From assembly GCF_002321025.1 (NCBI RefSeq), contig NZ_DCLL01000036.1, positions 1 through 39,010 on the forward strand: a DNA stretch of 39,010 bases. The letters are read 5' to 3'. Both the position numbers and the translations under genes were made by a program. Below the pieces are notes generated by a model. That model was not told the origin of the DNA. It saw nothing but the letters and a program-made list of their open reading frames with translations, and did no database searches. This DNA comes from Acinetobacter lwoffii. GTDB taxonomy: Bacteria > Pseudomonadota > Gammaproteobacteria > Pseudomonadales > Moraxellaceae. This document shows, piece by piece, positions 33,082 through 39,010 of the stretch; within the stretch, counting starts at the first letter, position 1; each line of letters starts with the position of its first letter.

Positions 33082-33987
33082 ATGTATAAACCTGTAGTGC
33101 TGTTGACGGGAGCGAGTGGTTTTATTGGCAGTCATCTCGTGCATTTTTTACTGGAACGGGATTATCGGGTGATTGGTCTGACCCGTCAGAAAAATAAACG
33201 TGAACCACATCCGGACTTTCATTGGATTAACCAGCTGGATGAATTAAAACAGCATCAGATTGATTATGTGGTCAATCTGGCTGGCGAAAGTATTGGCCAA
33301 GGCCGCTGGACGGCAGCGCGTAAAAAGAAATTGCTGAATAGCCGTTTAGATACCACCAGACATTTATTTGATTATTTAGAAAAAAATCAGCTTAGACCGA
33401 AACGGATTATTTCAACATCGGCCGTTGGCTATTATGGCATTGACCCCAATGAGCGCTGGGAACAGGTCTGCACGGAGCAAAGTCCGCCACAAGATATTTT
33501 TATGTCCGAACTCTGTGCGAAGTGGGAGCAGCTGGCCTTGTCCTATGCTAACCAGAACACCAAGATTGTTCGCTTTGCGGTGGTGTTTGGCAAAGGTGGT
33601 GGGATTCTTCCGCAGATGCTATTGCCGATTAAGCTGAATCTGTTCGGGCGGATTGGTCATGGACGTCAGCCAGTGACCTGGGTATATCTAGAGGATGTAC
33701 TGCGTGCGATTGAATTCTTGATGCTCGATGATACGACCGAGCAGATCTTTAATGTGGTCGCGCCAGAAAAAAGCAGTCAGGCCCAGTTTGCACGAACCGC
33801 GGCCCAGATTCTGAAGCGCAAACCCTTATTCCCACTGCCGGCATGCAGCCTGAAAATGATGCTGGGAGAACAGTCACAACTGGTATTGAATGGTCAGTAT
33901 GTACAGCCCAAAGCCTTGCAGGAGGCCGGATTCCAGTTTCATTATCCAACCCTGAAAGAGGCGCTGGATAATATCCTAAAGCACTAA
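33082..33987 (+). CDS. TIGR01777 family NAD(P)-dependent epimerase/oxidoreductase (YfcH-like)
   Basis: A 301-residue extended short-chain dehydrogenase. The nucleotide-binding motif LLTGASGFIGSHLV is at residues 7-20. VVNLAGESIGQGRWTAARKKKLLNSR is the diagnostic TIGR01777 block. STSAVGYYG provides the Ser and the YYG tyrosine region, and VRFAVVFGKGGGILPQML and PVTWVYLEDVLRAIEFL follow. The C-terminal domain has LLGEQS-like and ALQEAGFQFHYPTLKEAL segments. The substrate is not known. The ribosome binding site GAAGA lies about seven bases upstream. Its last 12 bases overlap the converging thiO gene. Confidence 0.92.
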   Translation: MYKPVVLLTGASGFIGSHLVHFLLERDYRVIGLTRQKNKREPHPDFHWINQLDELKQHQIDYVVNLAGESIGQGRWTAARKKKLLNSRLDTTRHLFDYLEKNQLRPKRIISTSAVGYYGIDPNERWEQVCTEQSPPQDIFMSELCAKWEQLALSYANQNTKIVRFAVVFGKGGGILPQMLLPIKLNLFGRIGHGRQPVTWVYLEDVLRAIEFLMLDDTTEQIFNVVAPEKSSQAQFARTAAQILKRKPLFPLPACSLKMMLGEQSQLVLNGQYVQPKALQEAGFQFHYPTLKEALDNILKH

Positions 33988-35100
33988 GCGACTGGGCTCT
34001 AATAAACGGACAGGATCATAAGGAGCTGGATCAACGATTGGCATTTGTTTAAGGATGAGTTGAGCGAGTAGTTTGCCTGATGCCGGCCCCATGCATAAAC
34101 CATTCCGGAAATGTCCAAAATTGGCCCAGGCATTGTGTAGCTTGGGAATTTTGCCAATATAGGGAATACCATCGGGTGAGCTGGGTCTTAATCCGGCCCA
34201 TTGCTTGACCAGCGGAAAATCTGCCAGTTCCGGTACCATCTCGATACACGCCTGTAAAATATCCTGCCGGATTTCGCTAGAAGGCGAGGTGTCAAAACCG
34301 ACCTGACGCATACTGGAACCACATAAAACATGTCCATCCTGACGTGGAATCAGGTACATCACCTTATGCATGCACATGGTCGGCAGCCAGTTTTCTGGCG
34401 TTTTAAACAGCAGCATCTGGCCCTGAACCGGCTGTACCGGAATTTCCAAACCAAGTTGCTGTGACCAGTGTTGCGACCATGCTCCGGTTGTGAACACATA
34501 TTGATCTGCCTGAAAAACCTGGCTATGTTCATCTGAGATACTTTTTACACAGCCTTGCTGAATATTGAGCCGAGTGATTTTACAGTCTTCTTGCCAGGTG
34601 ACACGAGGATGCTGCTTCAAATAGTGAATGATCGACTGTAATAACCGTGGATTACGGATATTCGCCAGTTCAGGGAAATAAATCGCCTGCTTGAATTTGC
34701 TCTGATTAATTCTTGGATTGATCTGTTGCAGTTTAGCCTGATCAAGCAATTCTGCCTGTTGCTGCGGATCCTGATGTGTTTTGGCATAACTTAAACCGAT
34801 TTCAAAATCGGATTCATCAAAAATCAGCATACCTGTTTCATGAATCTGGAAATCGATGCCAGTGAAAGGTTGCAGTTTTTGATTCCAGTTCTGATACATG
34901 GGTTTGGCATGTCGAGCCAGAGCATTTACAGCAGCGGGATAACGCCACGGATACATCGGGGAAAGGATTCCTCCTCCAGCCCAGGATGCAGCCTGTCCGG
35001 CGGCCTGTTGATCAAAAAGGGTAACAGAACATCCCTGTTCAAGCAGTTCCAGCGCCGACATCAAACCGGTGATGCCAGCGCCGACAATGGCAATATGCAT
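33976..35100 (-). CDS. thiO: Glycine oxidase ThiO-like FAD-dependent oxidoreductase
   Basis: A 374-residue D-amino-acid-oxidase-type flavoenzyme. The N-terminal FAD motif IAIVGAGITGLMSALELLEQG is followed by the ThiO-typical AASWAGGGILSPMYPWRYP. The middle part includes PVQGQMLLF and YLIPRQDGHVLCGSSMRQVGFD, and the C-terminal part has WAGLRPSSPDGIPYIG and GHFRNGLCMGPASGKLLAQLI. In thiamine synthesis ThiO oxidises glycine to the imine used to build the thiazole ring. It begins 15 bases after the hemB stop codon and is probably co-transcribed, though it serves another pathway. A related amino-acid oxidase is possible. Confidence 0.87.
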   Translation of the reverse strand: MHIAIVGAGITGLMSALELLEQGCSVTLFDQQAAGQAASWAGGGILSPMYPWRYPAAVNALARHAKPMYQNWNQKLQPFTGIDFQIHETGMLIFDESDFEIGLSYAKTHQDPQQQAELLDQAKLQQINPRINQSKFKQAIYFPELANIRNPRLLQSIIHYLKQHPRVTWQEDCKITRLNIQQGCVKSISDEHSQVFQADQYVFTTGAWSQHWSQQLGLEIPVQPVQGQMLLFKTPENWLPTMCMHKVMYLIPRQDGHVLCGSSMRQVGFDTSPSSEIRQDILQACIEMVPELADFPLVKQWAGLRPSSPDGIPYIGKIPKLHNAWANFGHFRNGLCMGPASGKLLAQLILKQMPIVDPAPYDPVRLLEPSRLVL

Positions 35101-35115
35101 TGCGCCGAAATCCTT

Positions 35116-36129
35116 TTACTTCATGTCTTTCAGTTTAAGCGCAGCTTCTTCAGCAAAATAGGTCCAGATACCATCTGCACCGGCACGACGACAGCTCATC
35201 AATGATTCTAAAATGACGCTATCAGATAACCAGCCATTTTGAATTGCCGCAGCCAGCATCGCGTATTCGCCACTGACCTGATAGACAAAGGTTGGTACGC
35301 CAAAAGTGTCTTTGACTTCGCGGACGATATCCAGATAAGGCATGCCCGGTTTAACAATCACCATGTCTGCACCTTCCTGAATATCCAGCGCAATTTCATG
35401 CAGGGCTTCAGCACGGTTACCGACATCCATCTGGTAATTGTATTTATTGCCGCCTTTTAAATTGCTGGCAGAACCGACTGCATCACGGAACGGACCATAG
35501 AAACTTGATGCATATTTGGCTGAATAGGCCATGATGGAGGTATAGATATGACCATTTTTTTCAAAGGCCTGACGAATCGCACCGATCCGGCCATCCATCA
35601 TGTCACTTGGAGCAAACACATCTGCACCGGCTTCGGCATGGCTCAAGCCCTGTTTAATCAGGCACTCGACCGTTTCATCATTTAAGACATAACCGTTCTC
35701 ATCAATAATGCCATCCTGACCATGTGTGGTATACGGGTCTAATGCGCCGTCAGTAATCAGCACCATTTCTGGCAGTTCTTTTTTCAATAAACGCAAGGTG
35801 TTTTGTACCAGACCATCTTCACGCCACGCAGCTTCTGCAGTCAGGCTTTTATCTTCTTGTGGGGTGACGGGGAATAGCGCCAGTTTATTGACACCGAGTT
35901 CCAGCAGACGTTCTGATTTTTTTAACAACAAGTCCGCTGACAGGCGCTGGATATTCGGCATACTTGGAATATCTTGGGTCTGGTTTTGTCCTGGCAGGAC
36001 AAATACTGGATAAATGAGATGATCTGCCGCGAGATGGGTTTCACGAACCATCGAACGTAAATGTTCATTTTTACGAATACGACGCATGCGAGTTGCAGGA
36101 AATGCGGGACGATTGAACGTATAAGTCAT
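35116..36129 (-). CDS. hemB: Porphobilinogen synthase (delta-aminolevulinic acid dehydratase), Mg-type
   Basis: A 337-residue enzyme that condenses two 5-aminolevulinates in haem synthesis. The two Schiff-base lysines are in SIMAYSAKYASSFYGPF and DMVIVKPGMPYLD. The zinc cysteine triad is absent: Ala129, Asp131 and Asp139 stand in its place (TDGALDPYTTHGQDG). This matches the Mg/Na-dependent Pseudomonas type, which has the same residues at the same positions. VFAPSDMMDGRIGAIRQAF is also typical. The N-terminal arm with RMRRIRKNEHLR suits octamer formation. The gene is divergent from the thioesterase and is followed by thiO. Confidence 0.96.
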   Translation of the reverse strand: MTYTFNRPAFPATRMRRIRKNEHLRSMVRETHLAADHLIYPVFVLPGQNQTQDIPSMPNIQRLSADLLLKKSERLLELGVNKLALFPVTPQEDKSLTAEAAWREDGLVQNTLRLLKKELPEMVLITDGALDPYTTHGQDGIIDENGYVLNDETVECLIKQGLSHAEAGADVFAPSDMMDGRIGAIRQAFEKNGHIYTSIMAYSAKYASSFYGPFRDAVGSASNLKGGNKYNYQMDVGNRAEALHEIALDIQEGADMVIVKPGMPYLDIVREVKDTFGVPTFVYQVSGEYAMLAAAIQNGWLSDSVILESLMSCRRAGADGIWTYFAEEAALKLKDMK

Positions 36130-36233
36130 AAAAATCTCAGTAATCAGTATTAAACTAGGCCTCTATTGTAGCCCTAACTCAAATTTTTGGGCATAAATTA
36201 GCGGTTTTTATTGTGGTGGATTCGGGCAGAGTG

Positions 36234-36731
36234 ATGAGTAAGACAGAGAGAAACTGGACAGGTAATATACATCCGGGCTCGAAAGTGGATATTGATGTAG
36301 TCCTGAACCAGCTGGTACATGCTTTTAATAGCTCTCCTTTTTTTAACTATAACGGCATGACCATGCGGGTGGTCGAGGGCCAGATTGAGGCCTATGTTGA
36401 AATGCAGGATTTCATGATTGGTAATGTGGCTTTCCAGATTCTGCATGGCGGTCTGGCTGCAACTGTACTGGATAGTGTCGGTGGTATTGTGGCTATGGGC
36501 GAACTGTATAAAAAAGCCGAACCGGAAACCATTGCCGAGACTATTAAAAAGGTATCGCGTCTGGCGACGGTCGATATGCGGGTGGATTATCTGGCGCCTG
36601 GACGTGGCAAATATTTTATTGCACGTGCAGAAACCTTACGTTTGGGGCGTAAGGGCTGCACCATGCGCATGACCATGGTCAATGATGAAGATAAAGCGAT
36701 TGCAACAGCGATTGCGTCTTATGCCTATTAA
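36234..36731 (+). CDS. Hotdog-fold thioesterase (PaaI / YiiD C-terminal-like)
   Basis: A 165-residue single-domain protein. The helix and loop NVAFQILHGGLAATVLDSVGGIVAMGEL holds the HGG motif and the catalytic-type Asp of the hotdog acyl-CoA thioesterases. VDMRVDYLAPGRGKYFIARAETLRLGRKGCTMRMTMVNDEDKAIATAIASY provides the beta-sheet and the C-terminal strand pattern. The substrate is probably an acyl-CoA. ATG 36234 is used; a GTG at 36213 gives seven more residues. It is divergent from hemB and shares a terminator with the converging glpK. Confidence 0.85.
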   Translation: MSKTERNWTGNIHPGSKVDIDVVLNQLVHAFNSSPFFNYNGMTMRVVEGQIEAYVEMQDFMIGNVAFQILHGGLAATVLDSVGGIVAMGELYKKAEPETIAETIKKVSRLATVDMRVDYLAPGRGKYFIARAETLRLGRKGCTMRMTMVNDEDKAIATAIASYAY

Positions 36732-36754
36732 TGAAATCGTGAATTGAGAAAGTT

Positions 36755-36783
36755 AAAAAGCACTGTTTAACAGTGCTTTTTTT
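36755..36783. terminator. Bidirectional terminator between the thioesterase gene and glpK
   Basis: AAAAAGCACTG pairs with CAGTGCTTTTT around TTTAA, followed by T residues; it suits both converging genes. Confidence 0.92.
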
Positions 36784-36811
36784 ATAATGATCAAATATGA
36801 ACCTAGAGGAT

Positions 36812-38296
36812 TTAGAGATCAGATTTAGCCCGTTTCAAGGCATTTTGCCATTTGGCTAAATGCATTTCTTTTTCGTCATTTTGCATTTTGGGTTCAAAAG
36901 CACGGTCCAGCTGCCAGGACTGGGAAATTTCATCCAGGTTTGAAAATACGCCAGCTTTTAATCCGGCCATAGCGGCCGCGCCCCAAGCAGTAGCTTCCAG
37001 CATTTTCGGACGCAGTACCGGTACATTCAGAATATCGGCCTGAAATTGCATCAGCATGTCATTGCTGCTGGCACCACCATCAACCCGCAGTTCTTTAAGG
37101 GGATGTGCAATATCAGATTGCATCGCACTGAGCACATCCGATACCTGAAAGGCGATTGATTCTAATGCGGCACGAGCGATATGCGCTTTGGTCGTACCGC
37201 GTGACATGCCACAGAGTAAGGCACGTGCTTCACTATCCCAATGCGGCGCGCCCAGTCCGGTAAATGCGGGAACCAGAACCACGCCGTCACTATGCTCGAC
37301 CTGATGCGCCAGTTTTTCCACATCACTGCTTTTTTGAATAATTCCGAGGCCATCGCGTAACCATTGCACTACAGCACCAGCCATAAATACGCTGCCTTCG
37401 AGCGCATAGGTAGTTTGGCCCTGGGCTTGCCAGGCGAGAGTAGAAAGCAGCTTGTTCTGGCTAAGCTGAATGTTATGTCCGGTATTGAACAGCATAAAGC
37501 AGCCAGTACCATAGGTGTTTTTAGCACTGCCCACCTCAAAACAGGACTGGCCAAAGAGTGCAGACTGCTGATCCCCCAAAATTCCGGTAATGGGAATATT
37601 GGCCCCCAGTAAGCCAGAAGCCGTGTCAGCGACATAACAGTCAGAAGAGATAATTTTCGGTAAGACCGAAACCGGGATATTAAACAGCTCGAGTAGCTCT
37701 TCATCCCACGATTGTTGCTGCAGATTCATTAACATGGTACGAGAAGCGTTACTGGCTTCAATGACGTGCTCTGCACCTTGGGTCAGATTCCAGATCAGCC
37801 AGCTATCGATAGTGCCAAATGCCACATGGCCCTGTTCAGCAAGTGCCCGTACCCCCTCGACATGCTCTAAAAACCAGACCAGTTTTCCCGCACTAAAATA
37901 AGGATCAATCCGTAGGCCGGTTTTTTGCTGAATTTTGGACATCAGGCCTTGTTCAATCAGCCGGTTACACCAGTCAGATGTACGACGGTCCTGCCAGACG
38001 ATTGCCGGAGCGAGCGGTTTGCCGTTTCGACGATCCCAGACTACGGTCGTTTCGCGCTGGTTAGTCAGGCCAAGGGCTTTAATATCTTTTGCCAGAATAC
38101 CTGCAGTCGCCAAAGCTTGTTGTACCACGGCAATCTGTGAGCTCCAGATTTCTTGAGCATCCTGTTCCACCCAGCCCGAATGTGGGGTGTGGATATGCGC
38201 TTCACGTTGAGCCGTTGCCTGAACTTGTCCATGTTCATTAAAAATAATGGCCCGACTTGACGTAGTTCCCTGATCTAGTGCCAGTAAATAGCTCAT
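36812..38296 (-). CDS. glpK: Glycerol kinase
   Basis: A 494-residue FGGY-family sugar kinase, close to E. coli GlpK (502). It phosphorylates glycerol to glycerol-3-phosphate. The N-terminal ATP/phosphate loop LALDQGTTSSRAIIF is typical. ALGLTNQRETTVVWDR and IVWQDRRTS line the glycerol site. ILGDQQSALFGQ, the GTGCFMLFNTG block and the C-terminal LRVDGGASSNDMLMQFQADIL complete the family signature. The gene stands alone here, without glpF or glpD beside it. It lies between a convergent terminator and ssrA. Confidence 0.96.
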   Translation of the reverse strand: MSYLLALDQGTTSSRAIIFNEHGQVQATAQREAHIHTPHSGWVEQDAQEIWSSQIAVVQQALATAGILAKDIKALGLTNQRETTVVWDRRNGKPLAPAIVWQDRRTSDWCNRLIEQGLMSKIQQKTGLRIDPYFSAGKLVWFLEHVEGVRALAEQGHVAFGTIDSWLIWNLTQGAEHVIEASNASRTMLMNLQQQSWDEELLELFNIPVSVLPKIISSDCYVADTASGLLGANIPITGILGDQQSALFGQSCFEVGSAKNTYGTGCFMLFNTGHNIQLSQNKLLSTLAWQAQGQTTYALEGSVFMAGAVVQWLRDGLGIIQKSSDVEKLAHQVEHSDGVVLVPAFTGLGAPHWDSEARALLCGMSRGTTKAHIARAALESIAFQVSDVLSAMQSDIAHPLKELRVDGGASSNDMLMQFQADILNVPVLRPKMLEATAWGAAAMAGLKAGVFSNLDEISQSWQLDRAFEPKMQNDEKEMHLAKWQNALKRAKSDL

Positions 38297-38394
38297 AATT
38301 TTTCTGTTATTTGGCTTGAAAAGTAAAATATTAGCGCAATAATGTAATTAAGCGCATCAAGTTGTGTAAATGTTCAGAAAATACATCGTAATTT

Positions 38395-38413
38395 TTGACA
38401 TTTATGCTATGAT
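38395..38413 (+). promoter_or_regulatory. Promoter elements upstream of ssrA
   Basis: A consensus TTGACA lies at 38395-38400 and a -10-like TATGAT at 38408-38413. Their spacing (7) is too short to be one promoter. TATGAT would start a transcript about seven bases before the mature tmRNA 5' end. TTGACA paired with sequence 17 bases on (TTGTAC) would start inside it. The real promoter is therefore unresolved. Confidence 0.35.
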
Positions 38414-38520
38414 TGCCTTGTACTTTGGGGGTGTTTCTGGCTTCGACGCTGGTGATGAAACTCATAGATGCATGCCGAGAGCGCATTTTCTCTCGTAAAT
38501 CAAATTTGCATTTTTTAGTC

Positions 38521-38553
38521 GCAAACGACGAATCATACGCTCTAGCTGCCTAA
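38521..38553 (+). other. tmRNA tag-peptide reading frame
   Basis: Codons from GCA to TAA encode ANDESYALAA. With the alanine carried by the tRNA-like part the tag is AANDESYALAA, which ends in the ALAA degron recognised by ClpXP. E. coli has ANDENYALAA; here Ser replaces Asn. Confidence 0.94.
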
Positions 38554-38760
38554 GGGCAGCTTGTCCGCCTCTCCGAATACTTGTGGTTAGAGAGTCCGAC
38601 TGAAGCGCACGCACACAAGTCCGTATAAAGCCAAGCCTCGGGGCTTTGTACTAAATTAAGAGGATCGCGATTTGTACCCTGTTCGTCGGGTCACAAAGAG
38701 TTAAAACAATAGACGATATCTAAGCATGTAGTATTCTCGAGTGTAGTGCTGGCGGACGCG

Positions 38761-38785
38761 GGTTCAACTCCCGCCACCTCCACCA
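38761..38785. other. Probable attachment-site region (attL) in the 3' end of ssrA
   Basis: The T-arm and acceptor end of tmRNA lie directly before an integrase gene. Islands and phages that use ssrA normally recombine here and restore the gene end. The matching attR copy would lie beyond the window, so the core limits cannot be set. Confidence 0.5.
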
Positions 38786-38816
38786 AAATTCTTTCCGAAG
38801 TAATTCATCGGAATCT

Positions 38817-38854
38817 AAAAAAGCCTTTAAACTCAATGTTTAAAGGCTTTTTTT
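38817..38854 (+). terminator. Intrinsic terminator of ssrA
   Basis: AAGCCTTTAAAC (38821-38832) pairs with GTTTAAAGGCTT (38838-38849) around a five-base loop, followed by a T run. Confidence 0.93.
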
Positions 38855-38909
38855 ATGCCTGTTTGTCCGATATTATCTGATCCTATTTGACCCCATATTT
38901 GCTCTTTGC

Positions 38910-38934
38910 GGGTAAATATTGGGAAAATTTACCC
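38910..38934. repeat. Inverted repeat upstream of the integrase start
   Basis: GGGTAAAT (38910-38917) and ATTTACCC (38927-38934) are perfectly complementary, with a nine-base spacer, 32 bases before the integrase ATG. It may be an operator or an arm-type recombinase or excisionase site. Confidence 0.45.
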
Positions 38935-38966
38935 AGAAATTAATACATCAATTATGGGTAATCGAC

Positions 38967-39010
38967 ATGCCACTTACAGATACTGAATGCAGAAAAGCAC
39001 AGCCGAAAGA
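38967..39010 (+). CDS. Tyrosine-recombinase integrase, N-terminal start only (partial)
   Basis: The first 14 codons, beginning MPLTDTECRKAQPK, resemble the N terminus of phage/island integrases with the Arm-DNA-binding DUF4102 domain (MxLTDxxxRxAKP pattern). The gene runs out of the window to the right. It lies 181 bases after the tmRNA 3' end, in the same direction, the usual arrangement for an element integrated in ssrA. Only 14 residues can be judged, so the call rests on both pattern and position. Confidence 0.75.
   Translation, partial: MPLTDTECRKAQPK

Larger units (their letters stand above)
38427..38785 (+). ncRNA. ssrA: Transfer-messenger RNA (tmRNA)
   Basis: About 359 bases. The 5' end GGGGGTG pairs with CACCTCC before the terminal ACCA, including the G3-U70 pair that marks it for alanyl-tRNA synthetase. 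The T-arm GGACGCGGGTTCAACTCCCG is typical. The segment TAGTC just before the resume codon is conserved. The tag frame at 38521-38553 reads ANDESYALAA then TAA. With SmpB it rescues stalled ribosomes and tags the nascent chain for ClpXP. Its 3' end is a well-known integration site, and an integrase gene follows here. Confidence 0.96.

Noticed and set aside
38395..38424. A single consensus promoter for ssrA built from TTGACA plus a -10
   Set aside because: The -10 at normal spacing would start transcription inside the mature tmRNA, and the better -10 is only seven bases from TTGACA, so the pair is not assigned as one promoter.

Overview
The window looks like a chromosomal segment of a gammaproteobacterium of the genus Acinetobacter (family Moraxellaceae). 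The reasons are the moderately low G+C content, the close resemblance of MinD, PilU, AlgC, HemB and RnfH to Pseudomonadales proteins, a small membrane protein that looks like the Acinetobacter ABZJ_00895 family, and a tmRNA with tag peptide (A)ANDESYALAA. The genus call is inference from recognised protein families; no search was run. Most of the window is dense housekeeping sequence with many clear intrinsic terminators between transcription units.

Layout, left to right. (1) 1-4.4 kb: the 3' end of tuf, a metal-dependent hydrolase, rimI, the N-degron transferase pair aat-bpt, and trxB. (2) 4.4-10.1 kb: ftsK, a small PA4642-like gene and the minC-minD-minE operon, so division-site placement and chromosome segregation genes lie together. 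(3) 10.3-13.2 kb: an acyltransferase gene co-transcribed with a voltage-sensor-like membrane protein, then an OmpA-type lipoprotein. (4) 13.3-19.6 kb: rep helicase, dut, algC-argB and a YafJ-type glutamine amidotransferase. (5) 19.8-22.9 kb: a bacteriohemerythrin, an NSS-like transporter overlapping rnfH, bamE and fur. (6) 23-27 kb: the twitching-motility ATPases pilT-pilU divergent from yggS. (7) 26-32 kb: an sbcD-sbcC-acyltransferase operon. (8) 32.4-38.3 kb: a small membrane protein, a TIGR01777 epimerase-like gene, hemB-thiO, a thioesterase and glpK. (9) 38.4-39.0 kb: ssrA (tmRNA) followed at once by the start of a tyrosine-recombinase integrase gene. The window therefore ends at the left border of what is probably an integrated prophage or island.

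Several neighbours have linked functions. Aat and Bpt both add leucine or phenylalanine to N termini for ClpS/ClpAP degradation. MinCDE places the division septum, where FtsK works. PilT and PilU retract type IV pili. SbcD and SbcC form one nuclease. BamE lies next to fur in the Pseudomonas-type arrangement.

I found no clear novel defence or multi-gene unknown system. The most noteworthy items are the ssrA/integrase junction (the accessory DNA lies beyond the right edge), a voltage-sensor-only protein without a pore, a 119-bp element with perfect 14-bp terminal inverted repeats, a candidate antisense-strand small RNA at about 32.2-32.4 kb, a short upstream ORF with a good ribosome binding site overlapping the yafJ start, and a very glutamine-rich SbcC.
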